Counted from the first letter of the stretch, positions 1-7,296 are shown. The stretch: DNA of 24,813 nucleotides from Candidatus Poseidoniales archaeon (GCA_009887135.1 QXYA01000068.1:1-24813); one strand, 5' to 3'. The notes: generated by a model not told the origin, from the letters alone. Made by a program: numbers and translations.

Positions 1-338
1 ACTGGGAGGAGGTCTCGACGTGTTTCATCTTGATTTGGTCGGCGGCAATCTGGGCCAACAACGTGAATGATATGCTTGAATCGGTCTGCTAGAGCGTATG
101 GTTCGGTGACAACATTTTGTGTAACAGCACATGGGGGTGCGTTGATCTTCCTCATTTCCAAACAAATATTACGTGTTGCTTGAGTCAACTCTTCTCCTGC
201 TTTTTGGTGAACCATGTAGTCGATTCCTTCACGACCAGAAAGTCTGTTATTCGCAGGAGTGATAAGGACATCACCTTCGTGATTCCAGACGTCGCCGCCG
301 ACGACTCTGAGAGTCCCCCATTTACAAGTACGAGACAT
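1..338 (-). CDS. Macro-domain (ADP-ribose-binding) protein, 3' end cut by window
   Basis: Reading the minus strand from the ATG at 338-336 gives 112 open codons running off the left edge, so the C-terminus is missing. The N-terminal stretch has the macro-domain pattern: a GGDVWNHEGDVLITPANN segment (roughly residues 14-31) matching the family's GDI-x-DVIVNAAN signature, then LSGREGIDYMVHQKAGEEL matching the Gly-rich loop and A/H-x-x-AG element, then CAVTQNVVTEPYALADRF and HIIHVVGPD matching the strand with a G/T-x-a-v-x-T step and the HxVGP motif. Macro domains bind or hydrolyse ADP-ribose and related metabolites; which of these this one does cannot be told. TPAN replaces the common NAAN, so the Asn that contacts ribose is kept but the preceding residue differs. 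It is transcribed divergently from the surface-protein gene at 477. The family call is fairly sure; the substrate is not known. Confidence 0.82.
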   Translation of the reverse strand, partial: MSRTCKWGTLRVVGGDVWNHEGDVLITPANNRLSGREGIDYMVHQKAGEELTQATRNICLEMRKINAPPCAVTQNVVTEPYALADRFKHIIHVVGPDCRRPNQDETRRDLLP

Positions 339-476
339 GTATAACTCTGCCATCAATATCACCAGAGGGGGCCACCCTTCATATCCTTTCAGTGCTTTTT
401 TGATGAAAACAAGAGATTTTGATGGAAAATGAATCTCTCATGGAAGCATAAGTGCTAAACTAGAATTCGAGTTAGA
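339..476. promoter_or_regulatory. Divergent intergenic region between macro-domain gene and surface-protein gene
   Basis: These 138 bases must hold the promoters for both divergent genes. I see AT-rich patches (for example around 410-435 and a CATAAG element near 446-451, about 27 nt before the ATG at 477) but no convincing BRE/TATA pair and no Shine-Dalgarno sequence before either start, so both transcripts may be leaderless. No RNA gene or repeat is visible. Confidence 0.3.
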
Positions 477-3400
477 ATGTTCATGGGAGGCGTAAGAACA
501 AGTGTTGTTCTGGCCTTTTTGATGCTTGGAACGCTCTTTTCCTCCTTCATTCCCCCACTTCAATCTGATACGAATACATCAGAATACATGGCTGAGAATC
601 TCTTTCAAGGGTTCACAATCGATGATGGCTGGCTCGATTTAGAAGAACAACCTATTGCAGTACCAAATGGGTTTGACCCTCTTACACTGTATGACTACAG
701 CGACGTAGGGGTGTTGATCAATAACAAATCAGAATCAAGCAAGACCATTGGATGGGCCTTTGTTGAAGCTCGTAATATTAGTCTCGAACGTGTGTTCATA
801 TTCGACGCGGATGGAACACCAACCGGCGAAACTATCAATCGAAATCAATTCAATGAGTTCTTCGCATACCCATTCCTTGACATGTTGGTTAATCGAAGCA
901 ATGTTTCAGATATGAATTACCTTGTCTCAAACAAAGGAATACCTCTGAAAGTAAGTGGTGGAAACGATAAAGCATCCTTCGACCAAGAGTTCTCTCTTCT
1001 TGGAGGATCATACAACAGTAGTATTGCAGGAGATTACTGGGAGACGCATAATTATGGCCCATTGGCTGGTGGTAAGTTCGAATCCTTTTCCAGACAAAAG
1101 CATGGTTTCTATCTTGTAACCAGGCTCACAGGATACACCGTTGATACCGCATTACAACTCATCGAAAAGGCCAACAACAGCCTAGGTCAACGCGGTTCGA
1201 CTGTGCTTGATTTGGCAACAAATCGTAATGGCTCGGGATACAAATTTTGGAATGATGATCTTTACACTGCGAATACAACACTCACAGAGACATACAATCA
1301 GACGGTCATCTTTGATGAAGAAACAGGCTTCGTGACAAACATTAGCAATGTCATGGGTTATGCTTCATGGGGTTCAAATGATGGGGATTGGGCATCAAGT
1401 TTGGCGAAGAATTCTGGTTTTGATACTGAGAGTTCGTCTTGGTCGAGTGGCGTAAAGCACTGGAATGCAACTAGTCCATCCCTTTCATCAGGCGATACGT
1501 TCGCTTGGTCTTATCAAACCCAAACCAAAAAGGGAGGAAATGGAGCAATTGAAGCAGCGATGTCTGCAACCTGTTCTGAAGAGTCTGGAAATGGGACACA
1601 GGGTATTTATTCTGAATTCTTTGATAATGAAGGTGTGAGCTTCAATACAGGATCAATGCCATCGCTTATCGATCGTGTTCCAGATCATGTTCGTCTTGAA
1701 TCGTCGTTGCAATACAACTCAATGAATGCTGCTTATCCAGGGTTAGATGACCGTTTCAAAAACAACTGGGGTGCTCGATTCAGCGGCCTTATCGACATAC
1801 CAGAGACTGGAAATTGGACCTTTTTCCTCACGAGCGATGATGGTTCAGAATTCTGGATTGATGGAGTGAGCATGGTCACAAACTATGGCTCACATGGTAT
1901 GCGTGAATTATCTGGATTCCGAAATCTATCTGCTGGATTGCACGACTTCCGTGCTGAATTCTTCCAAGGCGGAGGACCTCATGGATTGAAACTCTCTTGG
2001 TCTGGACCAAACCAAAGCAAGGTACTCGTCCCTTCCACTGCATTCTTTGTAGCCAATGCAACCCCTCCATCCCCATCGACGCTTCTTCATGCTTGGAATT
2101 TTGATGAAGGCACTGGAATGGAAACAAACGACTCAGTGGATGTGAATGCTTCCCTTACATTACACAATATGAATTCATCAAATTGGCGTAATTGTCCGGA
2201 TGGAGGGTGCTTATGGTTCGATGGAGTCGATGATTACGTCGAGGTTGATGTTGATGATTGGGTGGGAAATTTCACAGTCAGTCAATGGGTTTGGGCGAAT
2301 TCCACAACCCTTCCTGATTATGCTTCAGTCTTTGCAGTTTCAGATGATGCAGGATCAAACACTTCGTTTCAACACGCCGTATTCAGTGGTGAGTGGCGGT
2401 TACACAACAACCAAACTCACGCCTTTGGAGACATAGAGGCGCAACAATGGATGCATCTTGTTACCGTGTTTGAAAGCGGAAATGTTCGGCAATACTTGGA
2501 TGGTGTTCTAGCCAGAACTACTGCCTTTCCTTCTGGCTCACTCAACAACATCGACTTGTACAAACTTGGTGTAAATCGTGCTCAATCTACGTTTTTCCAA
2601 GGGATGATCGATAAGGTCATGGTATGGGAAAGCGCCCTCACAGACGGAGATGTAACACGGCTTCACCGTGACATTTACAAGGACTGTTCTGCCTATTCAG
2701 GCTCTGGTACATCAGCCGCTTCTCTTGAGCAATACCTACTGGTTCCAAACGAGGTCAGCGACCATGCTTGGATAGCCTCGATTTCAGGTTCACGTTCTGG
2801 AGACGTCTATGGTTCATTTTCAATTATTGTAGAAGCGATTGATCAGAGTGGAAATATACTTTCAACCAACACCTCTTCTTCAAAGCCATTTGAATCAAAT
2901 TGGGGCGATGCAGCGCTTCGTTTCCGTCCAGATCCAAATGCTACAGCGTTTCGAATACGAATTCCTATCGATGTTGTTGCGACATCAACAAGCGGTTCTG
3001 TCTTCCTTGACAGCCTAAGTTTCAGAGCCATTCGCCCACATATGACATGGATTGATGGTTCAATCGCTGAAACGGCAGTCTCGACTGGAGGTCGTTCATT
3101 CACGATTGATACAACGTATGGGCAATCGTTGGTGGCGGATTTACTTGAGGACGGGGTCAGTGGTGTCAAAGGGTACGTGTATGAACCATATCTTACAGCC
3201 GTTGGACAGCCAAGTGTTTTGTTCGGCATGTATTCTCAAGGATTCAGTTTTGCAGAAGCAAATGCAGCAGCTAACACCTACATTTCTTGGATGGGTGTAA
3301 CTGTAGGTGATCCAAAAATGGCACCTTACATCGATACAATTCATGACATTCATCTCCTAGATGCTCGATTACAAGACAATCTTTCAGTTGGCCAAACCGG

Positions 3401-5765
3401 ATTTATTGAAGTCGGTCTCGAGAATTTAGGAATGGCGAGCGCAGAAGGTGATCTTGAAATTATCAACGTACAAGGTTCTGTACTCATGACTTCCCAGTCT
3501 ATTTCTTTGCCTGCCGGTGATCTTAGCGGATCAAGGACATCGGTCATTATTCCAGTCACACCAACTCAATCGGGATGGCTCGATGTCCGTATTCGGTACA
3601 CACATGACAACACTTCTTCCTTTGAACGCGATACTGAGAACAATTTCATCATGATCAGGTTCTGGGTTAATGCTGCTCCTTCCATTGATTCAGTCTACTG
3701 TGACCAACCAGAATATGCTCGAGGAGATTCGTTCCTGTGTACGGTCCTTGCTTCTGATGATGAAAAGGTCGAATCGGTCACAATGGGTTGGACGGTTCTT
3801 TGTTCGACATGTGTATTGAACAACACGACATGGATGCAAGGTCCAATGGGAACGACTGACAATGGTTCAACGTGGGAAGCAATGATCACATTACCGATTA
3901 ACATCTCAACGGGTGGGCTGGCATTGCATGTCATTGCAGTTGACAAACTTGGGATGCAAGATGAGGAAACGACAACAAATGTATCTCAGGTTCTTGACGC
4001 AGCATCAGCATGGTTTGGCCCACACGCATCCTCAGCTGATTCATCATGGCTTGGTGTCACACCTCTCCCGAGTACATCGCCTAACGGAATTCTGCGTGGC
4101 GTAAACAACACGATTACTGGTTGTGTCTTAGATGTTGATCATAATACAAACACCGAGCAACCGCAATTCCTTGTCGAACGAGGCACCCTTGGTGAACTAA
4201 CGTATGTGGAGAAACCAGATTCAAATCATCATTGTTACCAAGCGACCTTTTTCTTGGAGAATGGAAGTTCTCTGATGTCCATTTCAATGGAAATGCGAAC
4301 CAATACTGGTAGTCTCGTTATGCAGAGAACAATAAAAGTCGAGGACATACATCCTACAATCGATATACAATTTGTTAATTCAAACAATACTGAACTCGAT
4401 CGAATTATCGATAATGATGATGAATTCATCGTCGTGCGTGTTGAGGATGTTGATGACACCCTTGGCACATACTTAGGGGATATTGAACTCTCTTGGCCTG
4501 GATTTGGAAGCATTACTCTACCAATAGAAGGACAAGTCGGTGGCGCTGAAGTGACCATCAAACTCAATCCTCCTCGCGAATCCCTCGAATCTGGTGACGT
4601 CATATTCGATATCACGATTCAAGATTCAAACGGAGCAACATCAGCATCAAGCGCCTCATTACCGTTATTCCTTAATGCTCCAGTGATATTGGAAATGGTA
4701 CCGTGTACGGTTGATGGACAAATTAGTGAACTTATGTTTGGCCATACTGCAGTCCTTGCTGCGAAAATCATAAGCAATCGTCCAATGGAAACAATTGACC
4801 TTTCCTTGCGCCAACTTGGTTGGACGGTTTCAGCGCCGCCAATCGAAGCACCAACATGGAGCTCAAATTCAAACGATTGTATGGAATCACTCAACGATGA
4901 GAATACTTACTGGTTTAGACTCCAACTCGATGGCTCGTTTGCTTCAGAGACTGGTTCGATTCAATTGGTAACAAAAACAATAGATGGGTATCTTGCAACG
5001 AGTCAGATTCCAATGCTGTTCCGTCATGCGCCTCCTATTCTCAATGGTACAGCCCCGCAATCGGTACAAGCAGGTACTGATCTGGTCTTCCAAGTAGAAG
5101 TTACTGACCTTGACGGATTAGGTGATGTTGAATGCGGTGCTTTCGTATATTCAGGGAACGCTTCAAGCGATTTGTGGAATCGATCTTTCAATCCAATCCA
5201 AACACAGGATGAAAATGGAATGAGTACCCTTAGGTGGCCATTACCTCGTAATCTCAATGAATCAACGGATTCCATTAGAATTGATGTCAATTGCAGTGAT
5301 TCAGATAATGAGTATGGTCAATGGCAAACAAGTACTCCAATCCTGATTGAACCCTATGTATGCGTTGTTAATTGTAATTCATCCACTGTAAATGATCGAA
5401 ACACGAAGTCTGAAGGTTCTCAATCAATATGGATTTACATTGTTCTTCTTATTGTTACCATCGTAAGCATGACATTTATTTTACAACGAAGAAAAGAAAG
5501 TATCGAGAAATGGGCTACTGATGACTCGCTTGACGATTTTGAACAACTTACATCAGCATCAATAGCTCAGGCAGAGGCTTCGCTTCCAGAGCTAGATGCC
5601 TCTACTCCCGCTATACCAGATGGATGGACAGAGGAAGCATTCGTCCAGTGGTTGCAAGGTGAATGTCCTGAAGAATGGACTGAATCACAATGGGACGAAT
5701 TGCGCAATCAACATTCATCCTTGCTTGCAGATCCTGAAAATACAACCGATGAGATATTATTCTAA
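477..5765 (+). CDS. Giant secreted/membrane-anchored multidomain surface protein (TIGR03790-like, PA14, LamG-like, CARDB/Ig-like repeats)
   Basis: 1762 residues. Residues 1-30 form a signal peptide (MFMGGVR then a hydrophobic run). Residues about 75-305 match the front half of the TIGR03790 family (LINNKSESS, YLVSNKGIPLKVSGG, FYLVTRLTGYTVDTAL, GYASWGSND). About 376-525 is a PA14 domain (GIYSEFFDN, WTFFLTSDDGSEFWIDG, HDFRAEFFQGGGPHGLKL). About 537-735 is a LamG/concanavalin-like domain (HAWNFDEGTG, LWFDGVDDYVEV, FQGMIDKVMVWESAL). The back half of TIGR03790 resumes at about 860-950 (ETAVSTGGRSF, GVSGVKGYVYEPYL, ISWMGVTVGDP). A CARDB-like domain (about 963-1065) and several Ig-like beta modules follow, then one membrane helix (about 1651-1670) and an acidic cytoplasmic tail with GWTEEAFVQWLQGECPEEW. 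Asn-X-Ser/Thr sequons are very dense. PA14 and LamG modules usually bind glycans, so an extracellular polymer-binding or processing role is inferred; no catalytic site is proven. ATG 477 is used; ATG 483 is an alternative. Confidence 0.88.
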   Translation: MFMGGVRTSVVLAFLMLGTLFSSFIPPLQSDTNTSEYMAENLFQGFTIDDGWLDLEEQPIAVPNGFDPLTLYDYSDVGVLINNKSESSKTIGWAFVEARNISLERVFIFDADGTPTGETINRNQFNEFFAYPFLDMLVNRSNVSDMNYLVSNKGIPLKVSGGNDKASFDQEFSLLGGSYNSSIAGDYWETHNYGPLAGGKFESFSRQKHGFYLVTRLTGYTVDTALQLIEKANNSLGQRGSTVLDLATNRNGSGYKFWNDDLYTANTTLTETYNQTVIFDEETGFVTNISNVMGYASWGSNDGDWASSLAKNSGFDTESSSWSSGVKHWNATSPSLSSGDTFAWSYQTQTKKGGNGAIEAAMSATCSEESGNGTQGIYSEFFDNEGVSFNTGSMPSLIDRVPDHVRLESSLQYNSMNAAYPGLDDRFKNNWGARFSGLIDIPETGNWTFFLTSDDGSEFWIDGVSMVTNYGSHGMRELSGFRNLSAGLHDFRAEFFQGGGPHGLKLSWSGPNQSKVLVPSTAFFVANATPPSPSTLLHAWNFDEGTGMETNDSVDVNASLTLHNMNSSNWRNCPDGGCLWFDGVDDYVEVDVDDWVGNFTVSQWVWANSTTLPDYASVFAVSDDAGSNTSFQHAVFSGEWRLHNNQTHAFGDIEAQQWMHLVTVFESGNVRQYLDGVLARTTAFPSGSLNNIDLYKLGVNRAQSTFFQGMIDKVMVWESALTDGDVTRLHRDIYKDCSAYSGSGTSAASLEQYLLVPNEVSDHAWIASISGSRSGDVYGSFSIIVEAIDQSGNILSTNTSSSKPFESNWGDAALRFRPDPNATAFRIRIPIDVVATSTSGSVFLDSLSFRAIRPHMTWIDGSIAETAVSTGGRSFTIDTTYGQSLVADLLEDGVSGVKGYVYEPYLTAVGQPSVLFGMYSQGFSFAEANAAANTYISWMGVTVGDPKMAPYIDTIHDIHLLDARLQDNLSVGQTGFIEVGLENLGMASAEGDLEIINVQGSVLMTSQSISLPAGDLSGSRTSVIIPVTPTQSGWLDVRIRYTHDNTSSFERDTENNFIMIRFWVNAAPSIDSVYCDQPEYARGDSFLCTVLASDDEKVESVTMGWTVLCSTCVLNNTTWMQGPMGTTDNGSTWEAMITLPINISTGGLALHVIAVDKLGMQDEETTTNVSQVLDAASAWFGPHASSADSSWLGVTPLPSTSPNGILRGVNNTITGCVLDVDHNTNTEQPQFLVERGTLGELTYVEKPDSNHHCYQATFFLENGSSLMSISMEMRTNTGSLVMQRTIKVEDIHPTIDIQFVNSNNTELDRIIDNDDEFIVVRVEDVDDTLGTYLGDIELSWPGFGSITLPIEGQVGGAEVTIKLNPPRESLESGDVIFDITIQDSNGATSASSASLPLFLNAPVILEMVPCTVDGQISELMFGHTAVLAAKIISNRPMETIDLSLRQLGWTVSAPPIEAPTWSSNSNDCMESLNDENTYWFRLQLDGSFASETGSIQLVTKTIDGYLATSQIPMLFRHAPPILNGTAPQSVQAGTDLVFQVEVTDLDGLGDVECGAFVYSGNASSDLWNRSFNPIQTQDENGMSTLRWPLPRNLNESTDSIRIDVNCSDSDNEYGQWQTSTPILIEPYVCVVNCNSSTVNDRNTKSEGSQSIWIYIVLLIVTIVSMTFILQRRKESIEKWATDDSLDDFEQLTSASIAQAEASLPELDASTPAIPDGWTEEAFVQWLQGECPEEWTESQWDELRNQHSSLLADPENTTDEILF

Positions 5766-5780
5766 GTCCAAGTGCAATGA

Positions 5781-6023
5781 ATGGTTACGATGGCTATTGG
5801 ATATGTACTCCTAAATGTGTCTCCTGGTGCAGAACACGATGTTTACCTGCATTTGCAGAAGTTGGAATCTGTTTCAGACGCAACCGTCCTCTTTGGTGAT
5901 TATGACCTTATTGTGAAATTGGTGGCACCAGATCTTTCCTCTATTGCAAAAGCAGTTGTTGAGTCAATTCGTCAAATACCAGGGGTACTTGAAACGAAGA
6001 CACTTGCAGGGGCTGAATTTTAG
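5781..6023 (+). CDS. Stand-alone Lrp/AsnC-type effector-binding (RAM) domain protein
   Basis: 80 residues: IGYVLLNVSPGAEHDVYLHL, then VSDATVLFGDYDLIVKLVA and a C-terminal helix-strand ending in VLETKTLAGAEF. This is the alpha-beta sandwich of the Lrp/AsnC ligand-binding (RAM) domain, including the G-x-Y-D-l-i-v-k strand, without the N-terminal helix-turn-helix of full regulators. Such single-domain proteins are common in archaea; they oligomerise and bind amino acids, and may modulate full-length Lrp proteins, but a specific partner cannot be read here. It begins 15 nt after the surface-protein stop codon. The in-frame Met at codon 4 (5790) is an alternative start and would put the family's usual MAxGYVL at the N-terminus. 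A hairpin and T-run follow at 6076. Confidence 0.85.
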   Translation: MVTMAIGYVLLNVSPGAEHDVYLHLQKLESVSDATVLFGDYDLIVKLVAPDLSSIAKAVVESIRQIPGVLETKTLAGAEF

Positions 6024-6075
6024 GGCATTCAGTTGCCCATTTTGTCCAAAAACAGCGTTTGGAAAGGGGTACTGA

Positions 6076-6106
6076 GGGCAATATGTTGAGCAGTATTGCC
6101 TTTTTT
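6076..6106 (+). terminator. Hairpin plus T-tract after the RAM-domain gene
   Basis: GGCAATA (6077-6083) pairs perfectly with TATTGCC (6094-6100) around a 10-nt loop, with a G-T pair extending the stem, and six T follow at once (6101-6106). It lies 50 nt after the RAM-domain stop codon and just before the MC1 promoter, as expected of a transcription end between two units. T-tracts alone can terminate archaeal transcription; the role of the stem is inferred. Confidence 0.6.
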
Positions 6107-6109
6107 CGG

Positions 6110-6151
6110 CGAAAAATATAATAACTATGGGTTCTGATTTAGATTTGGAGG
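6110..6151 (+). promoter_or_regulatory. MC1 gene promoter (BRE/TATA) and Shine-Dalgarno site
   Basis: A purine-rich BRE-like CGAAA (6110-6114) runs into an AT-only TATA element (AATATAATAA, about 6115-6124). A start site about 25 nt downstream would fall near 6143, giving a short leader. That leader carries a perfect GGAGG at 6147-6151, nine nt before the ATG at 6161. This is the clearest leader-plus-SD arrangement in the window; many neighbours look leaderless. Confidence 0.62.
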
Positions 6152-6160
6152 AAACCCCAA

Positions 6161-6424
6161 ATGTCAGACAAGAAATATTTCGTTCTCATGGAGAACGGTA
6201 AAGACACCAGCCAAGTATTTGCTAGCAAGCAACCACGAGGAGCAGCCCTCAAAGCTGCAACACGTGGACACACGAACATCCGCCTACGAGAACGTGGCAC
6301 CAAGCGCGTACACGTTTTCACTGGCTCGATCTCAATGGTCGACAAGCCAGCTGGCGGCCCCGCGTGGCTCCCAGACAAGATCAAGAAGGCCAACGTCAAG
6401 AAGCAAGGCATCGAGCACCTTTGA
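6161..6424 (+). CDS. MC1-family archaeal non-histone chromosomal protein
   Basis: 87 residues, very basic. It follows the methanogen chromosomal protein MC1 along its whole length (family usually about 90-95 residues): KYFVLMENGKDTSQVFASKQ, PRGAALKAATRG, NIRLRERGTKRVHVF, a VDKP segment, PAWLPDKIKKANVKK. MC1 binds and sharply bends DNA and is best known from Methanosarcina and haloarchaea. It is a few residues shorter in the loop before IRLRERGT. The gene has its own promoter, a strong SD site and structured 3' sequence ending in a stable terminator, and it is visibly richer in G+C with mostly C-ending codons, all as expected of a highly expressed chromatin protein. The family call is secure; that it is a major chromatin protein in this organism is inference. 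Confidence 0.93.
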   Translation: MSDKKYFVLMENGKDTSQVFASKQPRGAALKAATRGHTNIRLRERGTKRVHVFTGSISMVDKPAGGPAWLPDKIKKANVKKQGIEHL

Positions 6425-6448
6425 GGCGCTCTATCACTTCGATCTTTG

Positions 6449-6463
6449 ACTCGTTCGACGAGT
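6449..6463 (+). other. Small hairpin in the MC1 3' untranslated region
   Basis: ACTCGT (6449-6454) pairs with ACGAGT (6458-6463) around a TCG loop. It lies 25 nt after the MC1 stop codon and upstream of the main terminator hairpin. A looser pairing (GCTG...CGT with ACGCAGC, about 6466-6497) sits between them. This may protect the 3' end of the mRNA; no family of RNA is recognised. Confidence 0.4.
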
Positions 6464-6502
6464 GATGCTGCCGCGTAAAGACGCTTAAACACGCAGCCAG
6501 CC

Positions 6503-6545
6503 GCCCAATCGATGATTCCGGTCATCGGTTGGGCCTCTTTTCTTT
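6503..6545 (+). terminator. Strong terminator hairpin downstream of MC1
   Basis: GCCCAATCGATGA (6503-6515) pairs with TCATCGGTTGGGC (6522-6534): 13 base pairs with one G-T wobble and a 6-nt loop, followed by a pyrimidine-rich CTCTTTTCTTTCTCTTT tract. It resembles an intrinsic terminator closely and is the most stable stem seen in the window. Confidence 0.78.
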
Positions 6546-6596
6546 CTCTTTGTTATTTTTAAAATAGCGAAGCCTTTCATTCCTGCATTCAGACAG

Positions 6597-6603
6597 TTTA
6601 TTA
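6597..6603 (+). promoter_or_regulatory. TATA-like box, leaderless start for the 80-residue membrane protein
   Basis: TTTATTA is centred about 27 nt before the ATG at 6627, which would put the transcript start at or beside the start codon. No Shine-Dalgarno sequence is present in the interval, supporting a leaderless mRNA. Confidence 0.45.
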
Positions 6604-6626
6604 CAAACGAACGGCTAGAACGATTA

Positions 6627-6869
6627 ATGGCCTTATTTCTTAACAGTAAGTTTCGATTCATAGCCTACATCGTTATTGGATTTGTCTTGATCATCATATC
6701 CACTCTTTTTGCTGCGGCAACACTGCCTTTGCTCATCAACGATTTCACATATCAAGGACAAAGAGGATATGAAGCTGGAGGAGTTATTGGAATGCAACTT
6801 GGATTAATTGGTATGGTTCTGACTGTGTTGATTATCGAAGTGTTTAGAACAAAGTCTGATTCGAATTAG
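6627..6869 (+). CDS. Small two-helix membrane protein, function unknown
   Basis: 80 residues with a basic N-terminus (NSKFRF), a first membrane helix at about 12-36 (AYIVIGFVLIIISTLFAAA), a short outside loop (NDFTYQGQRGYEAGG), a second helix at about 53-72 (IGMQLGLIGMVLTVLIIEVF) and a short charged tail. The two hydrophobic segments, the positively charged inside ends and a promoter at leaderless spacing support a real gene. I recognise no family. It follows the MC1 terminator and so is transcribed separately. Confidence 0.68.
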   Translation: MALFLNSKFRFIAYIVIGFVLIIISTLFAAATLPLLINDFTYQGQRGYEAGGVIGMQLGLIGMVLTVLIIEVFRTKSDSN

Positions 6870-6880
6870 ATTCTGTTTCA

Positions 6881-6892
6881 AAGGGTACCCTT
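6881..6892. repeat. Perfect 12-bp palindrome
   Basis: AAGGGTACCCTT is a perfect inverted repeat 11 nt after the stop codon at 6869. With flanking TTCA on the left and TGAA on the right it forms a near-symmetric 22-bp site with one mismatched pair. No T-tract follows, so it resembles an operator or processing site more than a terminator. Nothing else is seen in 6893-7008. Confidence 0.35.
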
Positions 6893-7008
6893 GTGAACAT
6901 AAGTAAACCACTTATTCACTTCAATAGTTCAACCAAACCGATAGAATTCAGGGTGGCCATTGGAATCAGTTCCTTTGTGGCTGTATAATTGACTACAATC
7001 GGGTATTA

Positions 7009-7016
7009 TTTTATTA
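7009..7016 (+). promoter_or_regulatory. TATA-like box for the zinc-ribbon membrane protein
   Basis: TTTTATTA lies in an AT-rich run and is centred about 29 nt before the ATG at 7042. There is no SD sequence in between, which fits a leaderless or nearly leaderless transcript. Confidence 0.42.
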
Positions 7017-7041
7017 AGAAGATTCTCTCGAATACCATGTC

Positions 7042-7296
7042 ATGGTTGTCATCCAGTGTCCACATTGTAGATTGGAGGTGGAATTGGATGATGGGGTATC
7101 CGGACTATTTGATTGCCCCCATTGTGGGGAGGAATTTGAATGGGAGGGAATGGATGAGGAAATTGATCCTGAATTATCCCTTGATTGGGTAAAATGGGCA
7201 TTTACAGCAGTCCTTGTCTTTATTCTAATTCTTGTTATTTTGATTTCTTTGACTACTGACTTTTTCGGTTGTAAGACACCTAACGGTGTCTGTTGA
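7042..7296 (+). CDS. Zinc-ribbon protein with one membrane helix
   Basis: 84 residues. The N-terminus is a zinc ribbon: CPHC at residues 6-9 and CPHC at 25-28, with the EVELDDG and GEEFEWEG strands typical of small rubredoxin-like knuckles. An acidic linker (DEEIDPELSLD) leads to one membrane helix (about 53-70, AVLVFILILVILISL) and a short tail GCKTPNGVC with two more cysteines. The layout predicts a tail-anchored protein with the ribbon in the cytoplasm. The partner or process is unknown. Start ATG 7042 is chosen by TATA spacing; an ATG five bases earlier is out of frame. Confidence 0.75.
   Translation: MVVIQCPHCRLEVELDDGVSGLFDCPHCGEEFEWEGMDEEIDPELSLDWVKWAFTAVLVFILILVILISLTTDFFGCKTPNGVC

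Noticed and set aside
117..344. 75-codon plus-strand frame at the left edge
   Set aside because: It is antisense to the macro-domain gene, whose translation shows clear family motifs; the plus-strand product shows none.
2843..3229. 128-codon minus-strand frame, and other antisense frames within 477-5765
   Set aside because: They lie wholly inside the surface-protein gene, lack promoters and give no recognisable domain.
6139..6525. 128-codon minus-strand frame across the MC1 gene
   Set aside because: It is antisense to MC1 and runs through its promoter and terminator; the MC1 translation is unambiguous.
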